From a virus, in the IMG/VR virus record IMGVR_UViG_3300021962_000657, positions 1 to 23,746 of that record: a stretch of 23,746 nucleotides of DNA; one strand, 5' to 3'. The position numbers and the translations under genes are program-made. Of this stretch, positions 15,084-23,746 are shown piece after piece; the stretch's first letter is position 1, and every line of letters starts with the position of its first letter. Below the pieces are notes generated by a model. The model was not told where the DNA came from. It did no database searches and worked only from the letters and a program-made list of their open reading frames with translations.

Positions 15084-18000
15084 ATGCCAAGTTTCTTAAA
15101 TTTCGACTCAACAAAATCCGAGAGAGACAAACTTTTAGCTAAGAATCTTAAGAATCCTAGCCAAGGACCTCAATTGTTTAATGCAAGTAATTATTCAATT
15201 TCATCTCAAAATGAATATTCAGTAAGAGACTTACCTCCCGTTGATAGTAATAGACCGAATGATTTAAGTCAACCATCAAATCTTAACATTTATAAACCTG
15301 AAAACTTTAGTATTTTCGAAACGTTAGATACATTAGTTAGAAGGGAAAACTTAGAACTATATCCATATTTTAATACTAATTTAAACCATACATTTGTTAG
15401 TTTATTTACAAATAACAATAATGTAGGTGAATCTGAATTAGTTAAATTCGCATCAAACTACATGAGGTCTAGTGATGGACCTATATTATCGAGAATTAGA
15501 CAAAATCTAATTACGGTAACAGATGGTAGAATGAGAATTAGTGAGGCGTTAAGTGGAGATATTAGTACAATATCAGATATTGTTACAGGTAAACAACCTT
15601 TCATTTTACCAAATTATAAAATTACTGTTGCTAAGACCTTACCGGGAAAGACAATAGATTTTATGCAAACACTCGCGGGTGTTACATTCCCTTTTTCAGA
15701 AATACCAGGAAATTATTTATCTGACCCTGAAAATCCAACACCAAACCCAAGACCTCAAGCAAAAACTGAAATTGGTAAATTGTGGCAAGATGTTACAGGT
15801 GCGTTAGGTTCATTATTGGGTATTCAAAGAAGACCTAAATTATCAAGAAAACCTTCAGATTTATTAATTGAATACATGGGTGAGGGTCAAAAACAAACCC
15901 TTTATAGAAACCTTTCATATTCAAAATACGCTCCTGATTACACAACAAGTGCGAGATCACAAAACTCATCTAAGATTTTTCAATTTGCCGATAATTTTGC
16001 TGAAGGAGTTAAAAATGTATTAGGATTAGAGGCACCAAATGGTGTTGCGTATATTGGAGATGATAGAGGTGAAGACGTTCAATTTGCGATGTCCGATTTT
16101 AACGGTAGACCCGTTAGAAGTAGTTATTATTTAAGTCTAATGTTTGACCCTGTTGCGGCACAATTATTCCACAGGGATACTAATATAAATGAAGGTGGTC
16201 CTATTAGTGGTAATCTTACTTGGATTAGTACGAACTCTCAAAACAAGTTAGGTCTTGAGAATATGGAGTACGGTGAAGAATCTTCTAACTTAGAAAATTC
16301 ATTGTCGACAAAATATGGTTTTAGAGAGAATTCAATATTAGGAGAAACACAAAGAATATTAAATTCATTACCATCAGATGGTTCAGGTTTATCACATGTT
16401 GCTAATGTTATTGACCAAACAAGTAGAGCATTTAAAGATGGTGACATCTTAATGTCAAGAGGTTCGGCTGTTAAGTATGTTGATAAAACTACGGGTGAAG
16501 AAAGTGGTGCGGAGTTTTGTAGAGTATGGACTAAAGATAGACCATATTTTAATTATTCCGACACAATGAAAAGAACCGCGAATATTAGAAAATATGATGA
16601 CAGTGTGATGGGAGGTTCAAGTAGACCTTGGAACATCAATATTGGACCTATGTCGAATGGTAATAAATCATTCGAAGGATCAACAAATATTTTTGACAAA
16701 TACAAATACGGACAAGATTTTAATGGTAAAAGTTTTTATGCTAAGAAATATATGTTCTCAATTGAGAATCTTGCTTGGAGAACGTCAACTAAACCAGGTT
16801 TTACTGTTTTAGATTTACCATATTGTGAGAGAGGACCAAATGGTGGACGTGTTATGTGGTTTCCACCATATGATTTAAAAGTATCAGAACAAAATAGTGC
16901 TAAATGGGAAAGTAATACTTTCTTAGGTAGACCCGAACCAATATACACATATCAAAATACTGAGAGAAGTGGACAAGTTTCATTTAAAGTTGTAGTTGAC
17001 CACCCAAGTGTTTTGAATTTATTGGTTAGAGAACATTTTAAAGACAAGTCAGATAAAGAAGCTGATGAATACATCAACGCATTTTTCGCTGGATGTGTTG
17101 ATGTTGATTTTTATGATTTAATTAAAAGATACACCACATTAGATGCGGAGGATATAAACCTTGTTATTGCTTTTTTAAACGGTGGTAAAAATCCTGACGA
17201 AATTCAAAAGTTTAAAAGTGTTTTTACACCTCCTAGTATATCTAGTTCATATACCCCACCGATTGATCCAAAAGCGGAAACTATTAAATTAGATATTAAT
17301 TTAAAATTCTTAAACGATACACCTGAAATAACTTTAAAAAAAGATTTCATATCTAATCGTGCTTATAAGAATGTTTACGACGATGTTATTAATAGTTCAG
17401 GAAGAACTGTTAATGAATTAACAAGTGAATTAAATAAATTATTAGACCCATCAAATACAACATATAATAAAACCAAATACGATAAAGACCGTAAATTATT
17501 ATATAACGCACCAAAACCAACTGGTGATATTACTGAAAATGTAAATAAAAAGGTAACTGAATTAACAACTATAATATCAAACGCAGCAACTGGTTATACT
17601 GAGTTTAATACAAAATTAGAAACACTTAAAAAAGACATAAAAGAAAACGCTTGTGGAGATGTAACAATTAACATCCTATCAAGTTGTTCTGCTGCTGCGG
17701 ACAACAAATATAATTTTAAACTTTCAATAAGAAGGTCACACTCAATTATACAAGACATTTTATCTAAAGTTTCTAACGATGGTGCTAAATACGATTCAAG
17801 AGATTGGTGGTCATTTAATGAATTACCAACAGATTCATCAAAAGAAAAATATGAGATTAAAAAAGAGTTTTCTTATAAGGATGATTTAGGATTTGAAAGA
17901 GAAGGTAAATTAACAATTGTTAGTAAAAATGCTGGAGAAGAGGTTATTAACGAAAATAATCAGAATTGTCATAAAGAAGAATTTGTAAGTGAAAAATTAA

Positions 18001-19856
18001 GAAGACATTCACCTGTAGCATTTGGTTGTAGACAATCATATGTTAGAATGGAATACCAAAGAACGGCAAAACAGACACCCGAAATAAAAGATGAGAAAGA
18101 AACAAAAGGTGATGTAATTCCAAAAAGTAGATTAGAACCAGACGGTAAAGAAACAATACCAAGTGGGTACAAAAAACCTACTATTGATGTGATGAAAAGA
18201 ATTATCATGAAGACGTTGTCCGAATGTTACTATTTCAAAACAGTGGAGGAAAATACCCCGTTAGTATTTAAATCATTAGTTGAAAAATTAAAATATTTTC
18301 ACCCCGGTTTCCACTCAACAACACCTGAAGGATTAAACGCACGTTTAACTTTCTTAAATCAATGTGTAAGACCTGGTGACACTATACCTATTAAAGGTTT
18401 ATCAGACGATAGTGATTTAAATGCTAGAAATACTACATTTGGACCACCACCTGTTTGTGTATTAAGAGTAGGTGATTTTTATCATTCTAAAATTATTATT
18501 AGAGATGTTAATATTACATTCGAAGATTCAACATGGGATTTAAACCCCGAAGGAATTGGAGTACAACCGATGATTGCCAATGTTTCCTTACAAGTAAACT
18601 TTATAGGTGGACAAGGATTAAAAGAACCAATATCAAGATTACAAAATGCGTTATCTTCTAATTTCTATGCGAATACCGAGATGTACGATGAAAGATCAGA
18701 ATCGACAAATGAAAAAATTAATGGACAAGACGCAAAAACGTTCACCAAGGAATTTTTAACTGAACTTTACGAAAAATCAAAAACAACAAATAATAAAGCG
18801 GACGATATAAACGGAAAAGGAATACAAGAAGGAAAATATATTGGTGAATATGTTAAAACTGATAGTACTAATACTATTGAATATAAAACACTTATCACTA
18901 AGATTTTTGATAAGGTAAAAGATTATTTTGAAACCTATCAAAAAACTTATAATATCATTGTTAAAGAGTATGGTACTAAAATTGCGAGTTTATATTTCTC
19001 ACCAACGTATAGAAGTATTAAAGATTTAACTGTACAAACAAGTGAATCGGGTACCGAAGATGTGGAATTATTAGGTGTTTATCCATCGGGAAAAGAAATG
19101 CCAGTTTTAATGAGAGGATTCAAAGCTGCGTTAGACGCAAAAGTAGAAACCGTAGATTTTGTTAGTATATTAAATTTTGATAGAATATTACCGAACTCAA
19201 TTGAAGCAAACGCCAATAAATTATTAAAAAAGAAATTTAAAGATGTTTTATTATCAGGTGATAATTCATTGGTTGGTAAGATGTTAAATAACTCAGCAAT
19301 CAAAACACTTGAAGATGCTAGAAATGAAATTATTACTTTGATTGATAAGGCAAACTATATTGTAAAATATAAAGAGGATGGTACGATTAGTGGTAGTACA
19401 GCGTCTAGTGTTTTATTTGAGTTACCTGGTATAACTGATTTTTATAGTAAGTATTCTGATGTAATATCATATATTAAAAAACATCATAAAGATTTTACTG
19501 AAGATTTAGACATGTCAATTAATTTCAATAGCACATCGATTAGTGATAGTGATTTTGAAGAAGTTTTAAGTATTTTGATGAAAGACCCAATATTGATTGG
19601 TGATGTTATAGATGTGTTCGGATCAGAGGTTGATACATCAAAAATGGAATCTAAACTTAAGAAGTTCGCGACTCAACCAGAAGAAAAGAAATTTAAATCA
19701 CATAAAGACCCAAAACCAAAAACTTCATTAGAAGAGGTTATTTATGACGTACAAACCACCGACACAATTACTGAAGCAGAAAAGAAGAGTGAGTTAGAAA
19801 AAATATTTAAAAATAAAAATAAAGTAGGTTCTACATTAAATTATTATAAACCATGA
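15084..19856 (+). CDS. Large baseplate protein with two tube-like modules (tube initiator/adaptor type)
   Basis: 1590 aa. Residues about 590-645 (MWFPPYDL, then WESNTFLGRPEPIYTYQNTE, RSGQVSF and VVDHPSVLN) and about 1120-1175 (PPPVCVLRVGDFYH, IRDVNITFED, DLNPEGIGVQPMIANVSLQV, FIGG) are two beta modules of the kind found in tail-tube-fold baseplate adaptors. The second resembles the LysM/tube-initiator proteins of contractile injection systems, where a P-P-x-L-x-x-G-x-F strand pairs with a D-x-x-G-x-P-x-x-A-x-V-S-L strand. The rest is N/S/K-rich and helical with no family I recognise. By position (after the tape measure, before gp53) it may do the job of T4 gp48 and gp54 in one chain. It ends in an ATGA overlap with the next gene. 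Confidence 0.55.
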   Translation: MPSFLNFDSTKSERDKLLAKNLKNPSQGPQLFNASNYSISSQNEYSVRDLPPVDSNRPNDLSQPSNLNIYKPENFSIFETLDTLVRRENLELYPYFNTNLNHTFVSLFTNNNNVGESELVKFASNYMRSSDGPILSRIRQNLITVTDGRMRISEALSGDISTISDIVTGKQPFILPNYKITVAKTLPGKTIDFMQTLAGVTFPFSEIPGNYLSDPENPTPNPRPQAKTEIGKLWQDVTGALGSLLGIQRRPKLSRKPSDLLIEYMGEGQKQTLYRNLSYSKYAPDYTTSARSQNSSKIFQFADNFAEGVKNVLGLEAPNGVAYIGDDRGEDVQFAMSDFNGRPVRSSYYLSLMFDPVAAQLFHRDTNINEGGPISGNLTWISTNSQNKLGLENMEYGEESSNLENSLSTKYGFRENSILGETQRILNSLPSDGSGLSHVANVIDQTSRAFKDGDILMSRGSAVKYVDKTTGEESGAEFCRVWTKDRPYFNYSDTMKRTANIRKYDDSVMGGSSRPWNINIGPMSNGNKSFEGSTNIFDKYKYGQDFNGKSFYAKKYMFSIENLAWRTSTKPGFTVLDLPYCERGPNGGRVMWFPPYDLKVSEQNSAKWESNTFLGRPEPIYTYQNTERSGQVSFKVVVDHPSVLNLLVREHFKDKSDKEADEYINAFFAGCVDVDFYDLIKRYTTLDAEDINLVIAFLNGGKNPDEIQKFKSVFTPPSISSSYTPPIDPKAETIKLDINLKFLNDTPEITLKKDFISNRAYKNVYDDVINSSGRTVNELTSELNKLLDPSNTTYNKTKYDKDRKLLYNAPKPTGDITENVNKKVTELTTIISNAATGYTEFNTKLETLKKDIKENACGDVTINILSSCSAAADNKYNFKLSIRRSHSIIQDILSKVSNDGAKYDSRDWWSFNELPTDSSKEKYEIKKEFSYKDDLGFEREGKLTIVSKNAGEEVINENNQNCHKEEFVSEKLRRHSPVAFGCRQSYVRMEYQRTAKQTPEIKDEKETKGDVIPKSRLEPDGKETIPSGYKKPTIDVMKRIIMKTLSECYYFKTVEENTPLVFKSLVEKLKYFHPGFHSTTPEGLNARLTFLNQCVRPGDTIPIKGLSDDSDLNARNTTFGPPPVCVLRVGDFYHSKIIIRDVNITFEDSTWDLNPEGIGVQPMIANVSLQVNFIGGQGLKEPISRLQNALSSNFYANTEMYDERSESTNEKINGQDAKTFTKEFLTELYEKSKTTNNKADDINGKGIQEGKYIGEYVKTDSTNTIEYKTLITKIFDKVKDYFETYQKTYNIIVKEYGTKIASLYFSPTYRSIKDLTVQTSESGTEDVELLGVYPSGKEMPVLMRGFKAALDAKVETVDFVSILNFDRILPNSIEANANKLLKKKFKDVLLSGDNSLVGKMLNNSAIKTLEDARNEIITLIDKANYIVKYKEDGTISGSTASSVLFELPGITDFYSKYSDVISYIKKHHKDFTEDLDMSINFNSTSISDSDFEEVLSILMKDPILIGDVIDVFGSEVDTSKMESKLKKFATQPEEKKFKSHKDPKPKTSLEEVIYDVQTTDTITEAEKKSELEKIFKNKNKVGSTLNYYKP

Positions 19857-20176
19857 GTAGGGAATATTTCGACAGGTACCAATTTTTTATAGAAGAGGGG
19901 AATTTTAAAATTGTTCCGGGTATTGAAATGCCTATTAAAGGAACCGACAAGTATCTTAACTATAAAAAAGGTAAGACAAGATTGGACAAAGTTTCCCAAG
20001 ATTTCTATGGTACACCTGTTTTCGGTTGGTTGATTTTACAGGCGAACCCACAAGTCGGTAGTATTGAGTTTGAGATTCCTGATAATACCATATTAAGAGT
20101 CCCATTTCCCCTAACAAGCTCTTTACAAGATTATAAAAGAGGTGTAGAATTGTATAACTTATATTATGGGGAGTAA
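19853..20176 (+). CDS. 53: Baseplate wedge protein, gp53-like
   Basis: 107 aa. The segment TRLDKVSQDFYGTPVFGWLI, LQANPQ and then IPDNTILRVPFP follows the gp53/LysM-like pattern D-x-(V/L)-(A/S)-x-x-(F/Y)-YG-x-P-x-x-x-W-x-I-x-x-AN ... G/N-x-x-L-R-(I/V)-P found in T4-like wedge proteins. T4 gp53 is longer (196 aa), so this is a compact version. In T4 gp53 holds wedge units together around the hub. It overlaps the gene before by 4 bp (ATGA) and the gene after by 11 bp, so translation of the three is probably coupled. Confidence 0.78.
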   Translation: MSREYFDRYQFFIEEGNFKIVPGIEMPIKGTDKYLNYKKGKTRLDKVSQDFYGTPVFGWLILQANPQVGSIEFEIPDNTILRVPFPLTSSLQDYKRGVELYNLYYGE

Positions 20177-23100
20177 CAGAGAAAAAAAAACTGAGGATAT
20201 ATTAGTTAAGGTCGACCAGAATAATCTGATGTATATCGACCCTAATAGTGTTATTAGTAAAAATGGTGAAGTCGCTCCGAGAGGAATCGACCAAGAAAAT
20301 TTAGTAATGTATGTTAACCTTGAGGCTGATTTAATACCAAGGTCAACATTGTTATCAACAAACGACCAAAATACGATGACTGAAATTGTTAAGGGAACTT
20401 TAAATTTCATGTCAAACAATGGAAAAGATTTTGATTCAACATGGACTAATGCTTATAATGGTACAGATAGTCCAAATCCAAATAGTGAAAAAGGAGTTTT
20501 CAATGTTAAAAACACTAACTATGACGCATCTGCTCAATCATTTGGTATTGATAGTATTAGTATAACCGTTAAGGGAGCAAACTTTGTTCCTCAAGTTCAA
20601 ATCAACTTTGTGGATGTAAGAGGTAAGACATTATTTGAGTCACCTGAAAATTCACCATACAAAGCATTCTTTCATATACCGTGGCCGATATTTTATTTAA
20701 CAGTTAAAGGTTATTATGGTAAGGCCATAAAATATCGATTACACTTAGTTAAATTCAGTAGTAAATTCAATTCAAGTAACGGAAACTTTGAAGTAACAAC
20801 TTCATTTGTCGGTTCAACGTATGCCTACATGAGTGATATACCACTTAAAGCGGCGTTATACGCACCTTTCATGTATGGTATTGAAACTGTGGACACACCA
20901 CAATTTAATGAGGGAACTAAAAACTATATTCAAAAAGTTTCAAAATCATCAAGAGGTTATGCTTTATTGAATTCAGTTTATTCAGAATATAAAAGAAAAA
21001 ATTTAATACCAAAGGATTTTCCAACTAAGACTTTAAAGGAAGTAGGTATCATAGCAAAATCATTAGATAAACTTTTAGAAAAAGAAATATTTGATGAGGT
21101 TGTGGATATGAAACTATTTGCGGCATTAAAGGAATTTGGAGATAGAATTACATCGTTTGAAAATGATATTAAGTCTTGGGCAAAAAGAAATTTAAGTCAA
21201 ACATCCGTTCCTAAAAATGATGTTCTTTATTTTGAATTGTCTTCGGTAAATAAATCAGAAATGATAAATGTTACCGGAAGTACGTCGACAACTACATTAG
21301 AAAAATTAATCGATAATAATAAAATTAAAGTTAAAGAGAGTCAGTTATTAACCTTAAACGTTACAAATAAAACAGGAACAAAGTTTAACTCACAAACCAT
21401 TCTTTCAAAAAACGTTGGTTCTGTTGGTGATTATTATATAATCGAAGGTTCTAAGGTGTTAGTGGCGATTAATAAATTATTTGATGACATTGGTGGTATA
21501 CGAACAACGTTCAATCAACAAAAACAGAAACTACAGGATTTTGTTGAACAGAAAATGAACACCATTGTTAAACGTAACGGTCCTGGTACTTTAGGGTTTG
21601 AACCAACAGTAAGAAACGTATTTGCGATTATATTAGCAAACGCAGAAGTATACATTAGATTAATGAAGGATGTCCATAGACGCGCAATCGATGTTGGACA
21701 AAATAGAAAAGATAAAATACAAAATTTTAGTAAAGAAAGTAAAGGAGATTCAATATATCCGTGGCCTGAAATAAAAAAGAATTTTTCAGGTGGAAAACAA
21801 AATATCATTGCTTATCCTGGTGATAAGGAGTTAGTATCAAAACTTCAATCTAATGACCCTGTTCTTTGGCCTGAGGTTGAATTTATTGAAAACTATATAG
21901 GAATTACAACTAATAGATATGATCCGTTAGGTGATAAAGAACAAGGTGCCAATAACATCACGTATATTTTTGAAGGTAGTGATTTTGATGAAACAAAAAT
22001 AAAACCAATCAGTACGTTGTTTACTGTTAATGATTCATTTCCTTACACTGACAAGACCCACCCCGCGTTACTCTATGAAATATGGGAAAGGTCAAAATAC
22101 ATGACATTACTTGATTCGTTCAACACTTCTACAATACAACAATTAGCTGAAAAAGAATTTAGTAACATTAGAGAATGTATCCAAGACGATGACGATTTGT
22201 TAGGTGTGCTTTATAATAACGTTAAATCTGATAAAGATTTGGAAATGTTATTACCGGGAGTTTCAGTTTTTGATAGATACCCTTATAAAAAAGATAATAT
22301 CCCAACAACACCATCAATTGTTGACGTATTCGAAGTTCCGTTTTCAATAAAACAATATACAAACTTAAATAAGTCAATAACGGTTGCCGACGAATATTCA
22401 GGATTAACTGAAAATTTAATATCGTTTATTGGACCTGAGTATAGAAAAAATATATACCCATTTAATACACCTACGTATTTGTCATATATAGGTAAATCAA
22501 GTTTTGATGTTGAAGAATTAAAACCAAACGGTACGTTAAGTGTAAATTTAAGTGAAGGTTTTATTTGTTCACCAATAGATGGAAAATCATGGGTTAAGAG
22601 TACCTATGTTGATAATTTATTTGCTCAATATTTTAAAATATCAAATAAAAAAACAGAAACATCAACAAGTATATTAAACACACCATATTTCCACAAACAA
22701 CTACATAGTGATTTTATCAAAAGTAGTCCATATGGTAAATTCGCGTCTTCGGCTTATCTACTTTTAAATTCGTTACCGTTTAAAGATTTGAATGATGAAA
22801 TTGAATTTAATGGTAAGAAGACAAGAATGTCTACTATGTTTAGAGAAGTTGGTGCAACACATTTTATACCATACTATCAAATATTAAGATGGGGTTCAAT
22901 ATATCATAGGTATAAAACCTACATTAATGTTGAAAATATTGGTTATAATGATATTCTAACAGGTGTCACCACACCAATCGACACACAGTTATTTTTCGGT
23001 GTTAGTGGAGAAACCCCAACCCCTATAACTGCGTTTACATATACCGACGAATCAACATCCATACCAATTTTCTACAATGATAGTGTGGGAGTTCATCCTT

Positions 23101-23746
23101 ATTATGACGCGGTATATCACCAAATTGTAAAAGGAACCAATCATTACGTTGTTAGTGGAGGTACAACTGCGTATCAAAACAGTATTAACGATAAGGTACT
23201 TAGAATAAGTAAAAGAAATATTTTTAATAAAACAAAATTCATTACTCAGTTTGTCGACAACTCACAATTTGATGGAAATGATACTGATTTAACATATACA
23301 ATTTTACCATGCGATGGTGCCAATTTATATAGTGGTAAAAAAGTTGAAACCTTTAATACTGAAACCGCTAGAGTTTTAGGAACAGAAATAGGTTCATTAG
23401 ACATTTCAGGAAACAATTTTGCGATTGAGGAACAATTAAACTTCAGAGTTATTTGGTCCGACGACACCATTAATAATGATTATAGTGGAGTAACGTTACC
23501 GTCGTATAATGAATACTTTACAACTACGGGAAATACATACGAAAACAAAACATATAAAAAAGTCTTAGATTTAATAGCCACTTTTAGTCCGACTATCTTA
23601 GAAGAATTTGAGAATATATTTTTAAACTTCGCAAGTGAAAGACTTGTTGAGGAATTACCGTACAAAACATTTGACAAAGTAAAATATTATAAATTCCAAG
23701 ATTTATTGGAGGGTATTTTAACTGTAGAAAAAACTGCGGGAGACGA
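20166..23746 (+). CDS. Large baseplate/hub-like structural protein, 3'-truncated
   Basis: ATG at 20166, inside the end of the gp53-like gene; the frame is open without a stop to the window edge, giving at least 1193 residues. Residues about 117-238 (SFGIDSISITVKGANFVPQV, INFVDVRGKTLFE, PIFYLTVKGYYGKAIKYRLH, NGNFEVTTSFVGSTYAYMSD) look like a conserved beta domain of large baseplate hub proteins of T4-like phages, comparable in role to the tube-like domains of T4 gp27. A later conserved-looking part is FREVGATHFIPYYQILRWGS near residue 900. The remainder is unrecognised. Strand, overlap and continuity with the tail operon make a baseplate role very likely; hub versus wedge (gp6/gp7-like) cannot be settled. 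Shorter frames on the other strand in this region are shadows. Confidence 0.7.
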   Translation, partial: MGSNREKKTEDILVKVDQNNLMYIDPNSVISKNGEVAPRGIDQENLVMYVNLEADLIPRSTLLSTNDQNTMTEIVKGTLNFMSNNGKDFDSTWTNAYNGTDSPNPNSEKGVFNVKNTNYDASAQSFGIDSISITVKGANFVPQVQINFVDVRGKTLFESPENSPYKAFFHIPWPIFYLTVKGYYGKAIKYRLHLVKFSSKFNSSNGNFEVTTSFVGSTYAYMSDIPLKAALYAPFMYGIETVDTPQFNEGTKNYIQKVSKSSRGYALLNSVYSEYKRKNLIPKDFPTKTLKEVGIIAKSLDKLLEKEIFDEVVDMKLFAALKEFGDRITSFENDIKSWAKRNLSQTSVPKNDVLYFELSSVNKSEMINVTGSTSTTTLEKLIDNNKIKVKESQLLTLNVTNKTGTKFNSQTILSKNVGSVGDYYIIEGSKVLVAINKLFDDIGGIRTTFNQQKQKLQDFVEQKMNTIVKRNGPGTLGFEPTVRNVFAIILANAEVYIRLMKDVHRRAIDVGQNRKDKIQNFSKESKGDSIYPWPEIKKNFSGGKQNIIAYPGDKELVSKLQSNDPVLWPEVEFIENYIGITTNRYDPLGDKEQGANNITYIFEGSDFDETKIKPISTLFTVNDSFPYTDKTHPALLYEIWERSKYMTLLDSFNTSTIQQLAEKEFSNIRECIQDDDDLLGVLYNNVKSDKDLEMLLPGVSVFDRYPYKKDNIPTTPSIVDVFEVPFSIKQYTNLNKSITVADEYSGLTENLISFIGPEYRKNIYPFNTPTYLSYIGKSSFDVEELKPNGTLSVNLSEGFICSPIDGKSWVKSTYVDNLFAQYFKISNKKTETSTSILNTPYFHKQLHSDFIKSSPYGKFASSAYLLLNSLPFKDLNDEIEFNGKKTRMSTMFREVGATHFIPYYQILRWGSIYHRYKTYINVENIGYNDILTGVTTPIDTQLFFGVSGETPTPITAFTYTDESTSIPIFYNDSVGVHPYYDAVYHQIVKGTNHYVVSGGTTAYQNSINDKVLRISKRNIFNKTKFITQFVDNSQFDGNDTDLTYTILPCDGANLYSGKKVETFNTETARVLGTEIGSLDISGNNFAIEEQLNFRVIWSDDTINNDYSGVTLPSYNEYFTTTGNTYENKTYKKVLDLIATFSPTILEEFENIFLNFASERLVEELPYKTFDKVKYYKFQDLLEGILTVEKTAGD

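Noticed and set aside
20159-23677. Several minus-strand frames of 65-97 codons between 20159 and 23677
   Set aside because: They lie entirely opposite the continuous plus-strand baseplate gene, have no family signal and are shadows of its codon pattern.

Overview
The window is a stretch of a T4-like contractile-tailed phage (myovirus) genome that is AT-rich and densely coded. Almost every recognisable gene is a phage replication or virion gene: a family B DNA polymerase, a SNF2-type helicase, tail sheath, tail tube, a gp26-type assembly protein, a tape-measure-like protein and several baseplate proteins. No ribosomal or metabolic genes, tRNAs, IS elements or CRISPR arrays were seen. The host is not directly visible. 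Most starts lack a Shine-Dalgarno sequence and have A/T-rich leaders, and one start carries a TATATTTG box; both fit a Bacteroidota host, but this is an inference.

Left part (1-8287): the genes alternate in strand. A 5'-truncated DNA polymerase (+) converges on a neck/adaptor-type virion protein (-). A hypothetical protein (+) converges on a SNF2/DEAH helicase (-). Two virion genes (+; a neck-type protein and a tail-completion-type protein with two C-terminal beta repeats) converge on a very small ribbon-helix-helix-like gene (-, 54 aa). In all three convergent pairs the stop codons physically overlap, so there is no room for a terminator between them.

Right part (8409-23746): a continuous plus-strand tail module. 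The order is sheath, hairpin terminator, 354-bp structured non-coding gap, tail tube, second hairpin terminator, gp26-like protein with an overlapping +1-frame extension, tape-measure-like protein, a 1590-aa baseplate protein, a gp53-like wedge protein (4-bp ATGA overlap) and a >=1193-aa baseplate/hub-like protein (11-bp overlap) that runs off the right edge. This last reading frame is open with no stop and is the largest partial gene in the window.

The main points for a second look are: (1) the gp26-like gene, which lies exactly between tail tube and tape measure and has a TTT-TTC site where a +1 shift would add 49 conserved-looking residues, as in tail-assembly-chaperone frameshift genes; (2) a recurrent TATTTATA-type motif just upstream of most gene starts, probably a phage late promoter and the reverse complement of the T4 late box; (3) the structured 11.34-11.51 kb gap with competing hairpins and repeats; (4) unusual active-site residues in the DNA polymerase; (5) stop-overlapping convergent gene pairs.
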